This document shows, piece after piece, positions 6,394 to 13,758 of a stretch of DNA of 13,758 bases. The stretch comes from Bacteroidales bacterium (GTDB taxonomy: Bacteria > Bacteroidota > Bacteroidia > Bacteroidales > JAGOPY01). The stretch lies in contig DAOWEV010000071.1 of NCBI GenBank assembly GCA_030638325.1, forward strand, positions 1-13,758, given 5' to 3'. The stretch's first letter is position 1; each line of letters begins with the position of its first letter. The position numbers and the translations under genes are program-made. The notes beneath the pieces were generated by a model, which worked only from the letters and a program-made list of their open reading frames with translations, was not told the DNA's origin and did no database searches.

Positions 6394-6439
6394 TGGAAGG
6401 GTGGAAGGGCAAGTCGGAAGTCGGAAGTCCGAAGACCGA
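6384..6439 (+). repeat. Compound octamer plus heptamer array, plus-strand copy
   Basis: After a G at 6384 come 8-bp units ATGGAATG (6385-6392), ATGGAAGG (6393-6400) and GTGGAAGG (6401-6408). After GC at 6409-6410 come 7-bp units AAGTCGG (6411-6417), AAGTCGG (6418-6424), AAGTCCG (6425-6431) and AAGACCG (6432-6438). The first octamer overlaps the last codons and stop of the receptor fragment. Both parts recur inverted upstream (octamers 5777-5808, heptamers 5610-5634), where a 142-base spacer separates them. Confidence 0.85.
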
Positions 6440-6465
6440 AGCAATTTTAAACTAAAACGCGATTA

Positions 6466-7644
6466 ATGGACAACAGTTTTACTTTATTAGAAGTCAACAG
6501 CAAAAAGGCCATCCGGAGGTTTCTGGATTTTCCGGCTATCCTATATAAAGATGATAAAAACTGGATCCGGCCCCTCGACCAGGATATCGAAAAGATCTTT
6601 GATAGGGATAAGAATAAACAATTCCGCGACGGGGAGGCCATCCGGTGGATACTGGTCAACGATAACAAGGAAGTGGTTGGCCGGATAGCTGCTTTTTATA
6701 ACAGCAAGACAGCCGCCAAAGATGACCAGCCGACCGGGGGTATGGGATTCTTTGACTGCATCAATGTCCGCACAGCAGCCCACACACTTTTTGATGCTGC
6801 CAGGGACTGGCTTAAGGATAAAGGCATGGAGATCATGGATGGCCCGGTCAACTTCGGTTCCCGCGATAATTTCTGGGGCTGCCTGGTGGACGGGTTCTAT
6901 GAGCCTATCTACAACATGCCTTACAACCACAAGTATTATAATGATCTGTTCGAAAGTTATGGCTTCCAAAACTATTTCAACCAGTATACCTTCCACCTTT
7001 CCTTTCTTGTCAGCAATTTTGACGATGTAATATTTGAAAAAGCAGCGAAGCTGAAAAGGGACCCTAAGTATACCTTTGAATATTACAATAAGAAGTGCCA
7101 CGACAAATATGTTGATGATTTCCTGGAGATCTTCAATGCAGCCTGGGCCAAATTCCCTGGCGTCCAGCCCATGAAACTGAACCAGGTCAAAGCCCTCTTC
7201 AAAGGGATGAAAAAGATCGCCGACCCTGGCCTCCTCCTTTTCAGTTACCATGATGACAGGCCCATCGCATTTTTCATCATGATCCCCGATCTCTATCAAA
7301 TCACCAGGAAATTCAACGGCAAGTTCAGCTTTTTCCATAAGTTATGGTTCATGTATGAACTGAAGGTCAGGAAGGTATGCACCAGGGCTATTGGGATGAT
7401 CTTCGGCGTGGTCCCCGATTTTCAGGGCAAAGGCGTTGCCCCCGGTATGATAGATTTTTTCAATACCAAAGTAACTAACAGTTCGATCAAATACACAGAC
7501 CTGGAGATGAACTGGATCGGCGACTTTAACCCGGGCATGATCCGGCTTGTTGAACAAATCAACGGGAAAATCAGGAAAACCCATATTACGTATCGTTACC
7601 TGTTCGACCGGGATAAGGAGTTTATCCGGGCGAAGGTTGTTTGA
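6466..7644 (+). CDS. GNAT-fold acyltransferase, YghO / bacterial-ceramide-synthase-like
   Basis: 392 residues with no signal peptide or membrane segment, so cytosolic or peripheral. The N-terminus has the pattern F-P-x-x-L-Y-K-D-D-x-N-W-I-R-P-L, characteristic of the YghO-like group. The middle has M-D-G-P-V-N-F-G-S-R-D-N-F-W-G and Y-N-M-P-Y-N-H-x-Y-Y. The C-terminal part is a GNAT domain with an acyl-CoA-binding loop Q-G-K-G-V-A (Gln320-Ala325) after I-F-G-V-V-P-D-F, then E-M-N-W-I-G-D-F-N-P-G-M. As I recall, this superfamily includes E. coli YghO and the GNAT-type bacterial ceramide synthase described in Caulobacter. Bacteroidota are known sphingolipid makers, so N-acylation of a sphingoid base is a reasonable guess. 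No other sphingolipid gene is in the window, so the substrate is inferred. The ATG at 6466 is the first good start after the repeat array. The adaptor start lies 53 bp downstream, so co-transcription with the efflux genes is possible. Confidence 0.8.
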   Translation: MDNSFTLLEVNSKKAIRRFLDFPAILYKDDKNWIRPLDQDIEKIFDRDKNKQFRDGEAIRWILVNDNKEVVGRIAAFYNSKTAAKDDQPTGGMGFFDCINVRTAAHTLFDAARDWLKDKGMEIMDGPVNFGSRDNFWGCLVDGFYEPIYNMPYNHKYYNDLFESYGFQNYFNQYTFHLSFLVSNFDDVIFEKAAKLKRDPKYTFEYYNKKCHDKYVDDFLEIFNAAWAKFPGVQPMKLNQVKALFKGMKKIADPGLLLFSYHDDRPIAFFIMIPDLYQITRKFNGKFSFFHKLWFMYELKVRKVCTRAIGMIFGVVPDFQGKGVAPGMIDFFNTKVTNSSIKYTDLEMNWIGDFNPGMIRLVEQINGKIRKTHITYRYLFDRDKEFIRAKVV

Positions 7645-7697
7645 TTCTTTTTTATACTTTTACTGCCTTTATAACTATAAATACAAATTTAACATCC

Positions 7698-8876
7698 ATG
7701 AATAATTTTCCCATTTTCCTAACAAAACTCAGCATAATATTGCTGGTACCATTTTTATTCATCTCTTGCGGTGAAAAGAAACAGCAGGCGCTCCCTCCCC
7801 AGGAGATCCCGGTGGTAAAGGTGTTGATTAAGGATGTTCCCATTTATCAGGAATTTGTGGGACAGGTATATGGATCTTACGATATTCCAATCCGTGCCAG
7901 GGTCAGTGGTTTTCTGGAAGGGATACATTTTAGCGAAGGCCTCAGGGTAAATAAAGGCCAATTGCTTTACACCATTGACCCACAACCTTTGCAGGCGAAG
8001 GTAGCCATACAGGAGAGTCAGTTGGCAGAAGCGAAAACAGCATTGGCCAAAGCTGAAAGTGACCTGAACAGGATAAAACCCCTGGCTGAGATAAATGCCG
8101 TCAGCAAAAGTGACCTGGATGCCGCCCAGGCCCAGTACGATGCTGCTATAGCTTATGTTTCTGCCTCCGAATCCAGCTTAAGATATGCAAGAATTAACAT
8201 GGATTATTGCTGGATGAGATCACCCATTAGGGGGCTTATTGGAAAAACACAAGCCAAAGTTGGAGAGTTTGTCGGTCAAGAACCTAATCCTGTAATCCTG
8301 AACACTGTTTCAACAATAGATACTGTTTATGTTGAGTTTTATCTTACTGAAGCTGATTATTTAGTTCTGGCAAGAGTAAAAATTGAGGAGTTTAAAGAAC
8401 GGGATTTGAAAGATCTCAAGAGAAGGGAGGATGAAAAGAGGGATCTTCGCATTATCCTTGCCGATGGTTCTATATTTAAATACAAAGGTTCTGTAAATTT
8501 TATTGACAGGCAGGTGGATCCTACAACCGGTTCTTTACTTGTACAGGCTTCCTTTCCAAATCCTGACCAACTTTTACGTCCGGGACAATATGCAAAAGTT
8601 AAAGCCAGAATGGATGATATAAAAGGGGGGGTATTAGTGCCACAACGTTGTGTTATGGAATTGCAGGGGTTACATTCTGTTTATATTGTTAACGATAGCA
8701 GTAAGGTTGAAACACGCCAGGTTGTTACCGGAGAAAAGATAGGGGATCTGTGGTTGATAAAAAGTGGTTTGAAAACAGATGATAAGGTTGTCATCGATGC
8801 TTTGCAAAAAGTGGCTCCAGGCCTTGAAATCAAGCCTGTTGTTACCGAGTTCGAAAGTCAATTCAAACCACAATAA
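7698..8876 (+). CDS. RND efflux periplasmic adaptor (membrane fusion protein), lipoprotein
   Basis: I choose ATG 7698 (392 residues). The frame is open further upstream to a TTG at 7641, but 7698 places a lipoprotein signal at the N-terminus (hydrophobic residues 11-22, F-I-S-C with Cys24), as is usual for AcrA/MexA-type adaptors. The lipoyl half-motif R-A-R-V-S-G-F-L begins near residue 66. An alpha-helical hairpin (roughly 95-165: L-A-E-A-K-T-A-L-A-K-A-E-S-D-L, then D-L-D-A-A-Q-A-Q-Y-D-A-A) binds the outer-membrane channel. The second lipoyl half follows (M-R-S-P-I-R-G-L-I-G), then the beta-barrel and membrane-proximal domains with D-R-Q-V-D-P-T-T-G-S-L and L-R-P-G-Q-Y. The adaptor joins inner-membrane pump to outer-membrane channel. 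A charged stretch near residues 230-250 looks like a variable insertion. The stop is 10 bases before the pump start, so the two are translationally close. Base composition shifts inside the gene, from GC-richer to AT-richer after about 8280. Confidence 0.94.
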   Translation: MNNFPIFLTKLSIILLVPFLFISCGEKKQQALPPQEIPVVKVLIKDVPIYQEFVGQVYGSYDIPIRARVSGFLEGIHFSEGLRVNKGQLLYTIDPQPLQAKVAIQESQLAEAKTALAKAESDLNRIKPLAEINAVSKSDLDAAQAQYDAAIAYVSASESSLRYARINMDYCWMRSPIRGLIGKTQAKVGEFVGQEPNPVILNTVSTIDTVYVEFYLTEADYLVLARVKIEEFKERDLKDLKRREDEKRDLRIILADGSIFKYKGSVNFIDRQVDPTTGSLLVQASFPNPDQLLRPGQYAKVKARMDDIKGGVLVPQRCVMELQGLHSVYIVNDSSKVETRQVVTGEKIGDLWLIKSGLKTDDKVVIDALQKVAPGLEIKPVVTEFESQFKPQ

Positions 8877-8886
8877 AACCCGAACT

Positions 8887-11800
8887 ATGTCTGAAGATAA
8901 AGGAAATTTTTTCGTCCACAGGCCGATTGTTGCGATTGTAATCGCAATAGTAATTGTAATTGTTGGTATTATTTCATTGATTGGTTTGCCTATTGAACAG
9001 TATCCAAACCTCACCCCGCCGGTTGTACAGGTCAGGGGTTCCTACACCGGGGCAAATGCCATCAGTGTCGAAGAATCGGTGGCAACACCACTTGAGCAGG
9101 AAATCAATGGTGTTGATAATATGATCTATATGAAATCGACCAATGCCAACGACGGTACGATGGTAATTGATGTCTCATTTGACGTGGGTACCGACCCGGA
9201 TATGAATACCGTATTGACGCAGAACAGGGTTTCTGCCGCATCTGCCAAATTACCGGAAGCCGTTACCAAGTATGGCCTTACCACCCAAAAGTCTTTGCCA
9301 AATATTTTGATGCTTGTAGCCCTCACATCTGACGGAAGATATGATCAGGATTTTCTTGGAAACTATGCGCTCATTAATATTAAAGACCAGCTTGCCCGCA
9401 TTAAAGGGGTTGGAAGAGTAGATGTGTTGGGGGCTTCTAATTATTCAATGCGAATATGGGTTAAGCCAGATCGTTTGTCACAGATGGGAATTACTGTTCC
9501 TGAAATATTGAATGCGATAAATGAACAAAACATCATCGTTCCGGGAGGTAAATTTGGCGCTGAGCCTGCTCCCCCGGGCACAGAGTTTACCTATACTGTT
9601 CGCCTTCCGGACAGGTTCAGTTCTCCTGAAGCTTTCGGCGAAATTGTGATCCGGACAACACCTGATGGTTCACAGGTGAAACTAAAAGAAATAGCGACAA
9701 TAAACCTGGGGGTCGAAACCTATAATATGATCCCGAGATTAAATAATGAAACCTGTGCTATTGTTGCATTATACCAGGCTCCCGGATCCAATGCAGTGGA
9801 ACTTGCAGAAAATGTAATTAATGAAATGGAAGTTTTGAGAAAAAACTTTCCCGAGAGCATTAAATACGATGTTTCTCTCGATTCAACACTTCCTATTAAA
9901 GCAGGTATTAAAGACATTGTGGTAACACTGATCATTGCAATTTTTCTTGTGGTGTTGGTCGTATTCATTTTTATACAGGACTGGCGGGCAACGCTTATTC
10001 CTACCATTGCCATACCTGTTTCGCTGGTGGGGGCTTTTATATTTTTCCCCCTGCTTGGCTTTACTATCAATGTACTGTCTTTGCTGGGGCTTGTGCTCGC
10101 TATTGGGATTGTGGTGGATGATGCCATTGTAGTAATAGAAGCTGTTCAGGTAAATATTGCCAACGGGATGTCCTCCAAACAAGCCACACTGGATGCCATG
10201 CGCAAAGTAACCGCCCCGATAATTGCCACAACACTGGTTCTGGTCGCCGTGTTTATTCCTGTTGCCGGGATGGCTGGAATTACAGGCCGTCTATATCAAC
10301 AGTTTGCCTTAACCATTGTGGTATCTGTTCTTATTTCTTCAGTTAACGCACTTTCGTTAAGTCCGGCTTTGTCATCAATATTGCTTAAGGAGCCCAAACC
10401 TTATAAAGGCCCGTTGGGCTGGTTTTTTGGTAAATTCAATAAATATATGGGAAAAACTACCGATGCCTATATGAGTTTCACAGGTATCCTTACCCGTAAA
10501 CTAAAACGTTCCGCGATTTTTATTTTAGTTCTGACCATTGCCGCTGGTATATTTGGAAAAATGGTTCCGGGTGGTTTTATTCCTGAAGAGGATATGGGCT
10601 ATTTCTATGTGAATATGCAATTACCTGATGCAGCCTCACTACAAAGATCTGATGATATAGCGAAAAGTATTGAAAATATTTTATTGAATTATCCTGAAAT
10701 CCAATATGTTACCAATGCAACCGGGTACAGTATGCTTTCCGGGGCCATGTCATCCAACAATGGTTTTATGTTTGTGACATTAATACCATGGGGTGAACGA
10801 GATTATACAGTAAAGGAAATTATTCAAAAGGTAAATATAGAACTGGCTAAAAAGATAAAAGGAGCCCATGCATTTGCCTTCGGACCTCCGGCTATTCCTG
10901 GCCTGGGAAATGGCTCTGGCTTTAGTATCATGCTACAGGATAAAGGAGGTAATACACCAGCTTATCTTTCGCAAAATGCTGGGAAGTTTATCCGGGCTGC
11001 TAACACCAGACCAGAAATTGGTACTGCCTTTACTACTTTCCAGGCCAATGTGCCTCAACGGTTTATGAATATCGACAGGGAAAAGGCGCTTAAACTTGGG
11101 GTTTCTTTAAATGATCTGTACATTACAGTGGGAGCATTTATGGGTGGCGCTTATGTAAACGATTTTACACGCTTTGGGCGATTATATAAAACATATGTTC
11201 AGGCTGAGCCACAGTACAGGGTCAATGAAAAACAGATCAGTAATTTCTTTCTTAAGAACAAAGATGGAAGAATGGTACCTCTTGCCACTCTATCTACCAT
11301 GGAAGACATTTCAGGACCTGATTATACCAACAGGTTCAATTTATACAGATCGGTTGAAGTGACCGGAGGCCCTGCCCCAGGTTATACTTCAGCACAAGCA
11401 ATGGCAGCTTTGGAAGAGACTGCAGATGAAGTATTGCCACAGGATATGGGCTATGCATGGAATGCCATGTCGTTTCAGGAAAAGAAAGCATCCGGTTCAT
11501 TGGGTATGATCCTCACCTTTTCGTTATTATTTGTGTTCTTGATACTATCTGCCCAGTACGAGAGTTGGTCATTACCGTTCAGTATCTTAATGGGCACCCC
11601 GTTTGCAATATTTGGGGCCTTATTTGCGCTATGGGTAGCAAGGTTGTTTAGCCCTGCTTTTGAGAACAATATTTTTGCACAGGTATCCTTTGTTATGTTA
11701 ATTGGATTGGCAGCGAAAAATGCGATTCTAATAGTTGAGTACGCAAATGATGAGTTTCAGAAAGGTATAAGCTTATTGGATTCGGCAATTAATGCTGCGA

Positions 11801-12051
11801 GGTTAAGGTTCAGGCCTATCTTAATGACGGCTTTTTCATTTATTTTTGGTGTTTTTCCATTGGTGATCGCCACCGGATCAGGAGCCGAAGCCCGAAAAGT
11901 TATGGGAATGGCCTTGTTGGGCGGAATGACTGTGGCAACGCTGCTTGGAGTTTTCCTTTATCCCATGCTATTTGTGCTTATAGGGAAACTGGCTGGATAT
12001 GAGAAGAAAAGAGAAAGGGAATTGGCTGCTCAAAAAGTGGAAAGCGGATAG
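8887..12051 (+). CDS. RND efflux inner-membrane pump, HAE1 / AcrB-like
   Basis: 1054 residues from ATG 8887, matching the ~1040-residue AcrB family. An in-frame ATG at 8779 would overlap the adaptor by about 100 bases and add a tail unlike the family, so I reject it. It starts F-F-V-H-R-P-I-V-A-I, then TM1, then G-L-P-I-E-Q-Y-P-N-L-T-P-P-V-V-Q-V. Two internally related halves each carry a large periplasmic loop. TM4 holds the proton-relay pair Asp411-Asp412 in G-I-V-V-D-D-A-I-V-V. TM10 holds Lys944 in G-L-A-A-K-N-A-I-L-I-V-E. Their numbering nearly equals Asp407/Asp408 and Lys940 of AcrB. The second half begins G-G-F-I-P-E-E-D-M-G-Y. It is a proton-driven trimer capturing substrates from the periplasm or outer leaflet. 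Drugs, bile salts, fatty acids or lipids are all possible and cannot be told apart by sequence. All relay residues are intact and no frameshift is seen. Confidence 0.96.
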   Translation: MSEDKGNFFVHRPIVAIVIAIVIVIVGIISLIGLPIEQYPNLTPPVVQVRGSYTGANAISVEESVATPLEQEINGVDNMIYMKSTNANDGTMVIDVSFDVGTDPDMNTVLTQNRVSAASAKLPEAVTKYGLTTQKSLPNILMLVALTSDGRYDQDFLGNYALINIKDQLARIKGVGRVDVLGASNYSMRIWVKPDRLSQMGITVPEILNAINEQNIIVPGGKFGAEPAPPGTEFTYTVRLPDRFSSPEAFGEIVIRTTPDGSQVKLKEIATINLGVETYNMIPRLNNETCAIVALYQAPGSNAVELAENVINEMEVLRKNFPESIKYDVSLDSTLPIKAGIKDIVVTLIIAIFLVVLVVFIFIQDWRATLIPTIAIPVSLVGAFIFFPLLGFTINVLSLLGLVLAIGIVVDDAIVVIEAVQVNIANGMSSKQATLDAMRKVTAPIIATTLVLVAVFIPVAGMAGITGRLYQQFALTIVVSVLISSVNALSLSPALSSILLKEPKPYKGPLGWFFGKFNKYMGKTTDAYMSFTGILTRKLKRSAIFILVLTIAAGIFGKMVPGGFIPEEDMGYFYVNMQLPDAASLQRSDDIAKSIENILLNYPEIQYVTNATGYSMLSGAMSSNNGFMFVTLIPWGERDYTVKEIIQKVNIELAKKIKGAHAFAFGPPAIPGLGNGSGFSIMLQDKGGNTPAYLSQNAGKFIRAANTRPEIGTAFTTFQANVPQRFMNIDREKALKLGVSLNDLYITVGAFMGGAYVNDFTRFGRLYKTYVQAEPQYRVNEKQISNFFLKNKDGRMVPLATLSTMEDISGPDYTNRFNLYRSVEVTGGPAPGYTSAQAMAALEETADEVLPQDMGYAWNAMSFQEKKASGSLGMILTFSLLFVFLILSAQYESWSLPFSILMGTPFAIFGALFALWVARLFSPAFENNIFAQVSFVMLIGLAAKNAILIVEYANDEFQKGISLLDSAINAARLRFRPILMTAFSFIFGVFPLVIATGSGAEARKVMGMALLGGMTVATLLGVFLYPMLFVLIGKLAGYEKKRERELAAQKVESG

Positions 12052-12173
12052 GCACTTAATTCGCGAAACTAGCCAACATGTTGTTTGTTTTTTGTTTTGA
12101 AATAACATAGAATATTATAGCATATGTTGTTGGATTTGTTCCTGGGTCATTAGATATAAAAACTAATTGAAAG

Positions 12174-13607
12174 ATGAAAAAGATATATCCAGTCCTCATT
12201 TTGTTGATAATCCTTGGTGTTGCAGGCTGTAAGCTGGGCCCGGACTTTGTGAAGCCGGAATACCAGAGCCCCGAGGCATTCCGCTTCGACCCGGTGACGA
12301 CAGATACTGTCGTTAACCTGAAATGGTGGGAGCTGTTCAACGACCCTGTATTAGACACCATGATCAAGATCGCCCTGGAAGAGAACAAAGATGTAATGAT
12401 CGCTGCTGCCAATATTGAAGCCGCAAGAGCCAACGTAGGATATACCAAAGCGGATACGTGGCCCGCATTGAATGTCGCAGCAGGGGTTTCAAGAGGGAAT
12501 TACGCCGGGATGAAATTTGACAATGCCACGAATAATTTCTATGCCTTTCCAGAGCTTGTATGGGAAATTGATTTCTGGGGCAAATACCGCAGGTCGACCG
12601 AGGCGGCAAGAGCCGAGTTGCTCGCGTCTCAGTATGGGATGCGTACTGTACAGATGAGCCTCATCACGGCCGTTGCAAGTACTTATTTTCAATTACTTGA
12701 CTACCGGACAAAACTGGAAATATCTGAAAGTACACTTGCTTCACGCGATAGTGGGCTCATGATCATTCAAGCCAGGTATGATTATGGCATCATACCGGAA
12801 ATCGACCTTAACCAGTCGCAGGTACAACGTGCTATTTCTGCTGCAGCAGTTCCCACATATAAACGTTTAATCGCTTTTACTGAAAGTGCATTAAGCATTC
12901 TGCTGGGTCGCGATCCCGATTCTATCCTTATTGGGGTTGACCTTTATGACCAGGAATTGCCTCCGGAGATACCCACCGGATTACCATCACAACTGCTGGA
13001 ACGCAGGCCGGATATCCTTCAGACCCAGGAGATGTACCACGCGCAGAATGCCCGTATCGGTGTTGCCGAAGCCATGCGCTGGCCTTCTATCACCCTCACA
13101 GGCCTCCTCGGTGTGGCCAGTAATGATCTTACAACATTAACCTCGGGTGGCCTGGCCTGGTCGGTTGGGGGAAGCCTTTTTGGGCCCCTCTTCCAGTTTG
13201 GCAAGAATAAACGCCGCAAAGAAATAGAAATATATAAAACCGAAGCCGCCCTACTAACTTACGAGAGCACTGTTCTTCAGGCCTTTAAGGAAGTAGAAGA
13301 TGCATTAATCTCAATTCAAACATATCAGGAAGAACTCCTGGCTCAGGAAGAACGATCAAGGGCAGCAATGAATGCCGAATATTTATCGCAACAAAGATAC
13401 GACAAGGGCCAGACCAGTTATCTCGAAGTGCTGGAGTCACAAAGGCAATCTTTCGATGCACAATTGAACTATTCACAAAACCGGCGGGACCTGCTGAATG
13501 CTCACGTCATGCTTTACAAAGCCCTGGGCGGTGGCTGGTTGTCACCTGAAGAAGAACAAGCTGCCATTGAAGCGCAACGGCAAGCGGAAGAGGAAAAGCT
13601 GAAGTAA
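12174..13607 (+). CDS. RND efflux outer-membrane factor (NodT/OprM-type lipoprotein)
   Basis: 477 residues, usual for the NodT family. Residues 1-19 are a lipoprotein signal ending G-V-A-G-C (Cys19), followed by the family's K-L-G-P-D-F-V-K-P opening. Two outer-membrane-efflux (OEP) halves follow, each with long helices and beta strands: W-W-E-L-F-N-D-P-V-L-D and A-A-N-I-E-A-A-R-A-N in the first, and L-L-E-R-R-P-D-I, A-R-I-G-V-A-E-A and G-P-L-F-Q-F-G-K-N in the second. Helices end with Y-L-E-V-L-E-S-Q-R-Q. The trimer makes the TolC-like duct through the outer membrane for the adjacent adaptor and pump. The C-terminus carries an acidic/Gln-rich helical tail (S-P-E-E-E-Q onward). The 122-base gap before it has no hairpin terminator, only the small palindrome CAACATGTTG (12073-12082), so operon read-through from the pump gene is likely. 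The ATG at 12174 is fixed by the signal peptide. Confidence 0.94.
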   Translation: MKKIYPVLILLIILGVAGCKLGPDFVKPEYQSPEAFRFDPVTTDTVVNLKWWELFNDPVLDTMIKIALEENKDVMIAAANIEAARANVGYTKADTWPALNVAAGVSRGNYAGMKFDNATNNFYAFPELVWEIDFWGKYRRSTEAARAELLASQYGMRTVQMSLITAVASTYFQLLDYRTKLEISESTLASRDSGLMIIQARYDYGIIPEIDLNQSQVQRAISAAAVPTYKRLIAFTESALSILLGRDPDSILIGVDLYDQELPPEIPTGLPSQLLERRPDILQTQEMYHAQNARIGVAEAMRWPSITLTGLLGVASNDLTTLTSGGLAWSVGGSLFGPLFQFGKNKRRKEIEIYKTEAALLTYESTVLQAFKEVEDALISIQTYQEELLAQEERSRAAMNAEYLSQQRYDKGQTSYLEVLESQRQSFDAQLNYSQNRRDLLNAHVMLYKALGGGWLSPEEEQAAIEAQRQAEEEKLK

Positions 13608-13639
13608 TGAGTGGTGAGGGGGCGAAGGGGCGAGAAGGC

Positions 13640-13671
13640 GACTGAGAGACTGAGGGACTGAGAGACTTAGA
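13640..13671. repeat. Octamer tandem repeat GACTGAGA, four units
   Basis: Units GACTGAGA (13640-13647), GACTGAGG (13648-13655), GACTGAGA (13656-13663) and GACTTAGA (13664-13671), followed by degenerate purine-rich sequence to 13700. It lies downstream of the outer-membrane-factor gene. No hairpin terminator is visible before it. Confidence 0.75.
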
Positions 13672-13701
13672 GAGAGTTGAAAGTTTAGAGTTGAGAGACA
13701 G

Positions 13702-13758
13702 AAGTCCGAAGACCGAAGTCCGAAGACCGAAGTCCGAAGACCGAAGTCCGAAGACCGA
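13702..13758 (+). repeat. Heptamer array AAGTCCG / AAGACCG, at least 8 units (truncated by window end)
   Basis: Eight perfect alternating 7-bp units (AAGTCCG, AAGACCG, four times each) plus one base, which is equally a 14-bp period. It continues past the window end. The same two heptamers close the arrays at 6425-6438 and, inverted, at 5610-5623, so this is a third copy of one repeat family within 8 kb. The homogeneity suggests recent expansion. Confidence 0.92.

Noticed and set aside
6541..7338. Long minus-strand frame of 265 codons inside the acyltransferase gene
   Set aside because: It is antisense to a gene with clear GNAT motifs; its own translation is low-complexity Ile/Val/Asp-rich and shows no family features.
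7641..7697. TTG start for the adaptor
   Set aside because: It would place 19 residues before the lipoprotein signal and overlap the previous gene's stop. ATG 7698 gives a normal signal peptide.
8779..8886. Upstream ATG start for the RND pump
   Set aside because: It would overlap the adaptor coding region by ~100 bases and add 36 residues atypical of the family. ATG 8887 gives the standard F-F-V-H-R-P N-terminus.
12052..12173. Terminator or promoter between pump and outer-membrane-factor genes
   Set aside because: Only a small CAACATGTTG palindrome and several TTTG triplets are seen; no hairpin with a U-run and no TAnnTTTG box.
13702..13758. CRISPR array at the window end
   Set aside because: Units are 7 bp with no spacers, so this is a simple tandem repeat.

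Overview
The window looks like a chromosomal segment of a Bacteroidota bacterium, probably an uncultured Bacteroidales or Marinilabiliales relative. The evidence is a C-terminal type IX secretion (T9SS) sorting domain on a PKD protein, a TonB-receptor plug/barrel fragment, many lipoprotein signals, the near absence of Shine-Dalgarno sequences, and two candidate -7 boxes of the Bacteroidota TAnnTTTG type. I see no rRNA, tRNA, CRISPR array, intact transposase or phage gene.

Layout. (1) 1-1158, +: the C-terminal part of a secreted multidomain protein (end of a lamin-tail-like domain, three PKD repeats, T9SS tail). (2) 1159-1491: a non-coding stretch packed with short hairpins arranged in nested inverted pairs. 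(3) 1492-5482, all on the minus strand: a lipoprotein with an NTF2/SnoaL-like fold, a TPR protein with a signal peptide, and a lipoprotein S9 prolyl-oligopeptidase-type peptidase. (4) 5483-6465: a repeat-rich zone carrying a drastically shortened TonB-dependent receptor. Only the plug and the last barrel strands remain, joined in frame. Inverted arrays of 8-bp and 7-bp tandem repeats lie on both sides. (5) 6466-13607, +: a GNAT-fold acyltransferase of the YghO / bacterial-ceramide-synthase-like group, then a complete tripartite RND efflux set: lipoprotein adaptor, HAE1-type inner-membrane pump and NodT-type outer-membrane factor. (6) 13608-13758: more 8-bp and 7-bp tandem repeats, running off the window end.

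Function. The adaptor and pump are 10 bp apart and the outer-membrane factor follows after 122 bp, so these three should form one envelope-spanning exporter. The acyltransferase lies 53 bp upstream of the adaptor and may be co-transcribed with it. If it makes ceramide-type lipids, an envelope link to the exporter is conceivable but unproven. No local regulator gene (TetR, MarR or two-component) is present.

The most unusual aspect is non-coding. Several gaps hold heptamer or octamer tandem repeats of a few related types (AAGWCSG, AATTCCT, ATTCCAAC / GATGGAAT, GACTGAGA). Two compound copies in opposite orientation bracket the degenerate TonB receptor. This is the best candidate for something under-described, most likely a genome-wide family of intergenic repeats that takes part in rearrangement.
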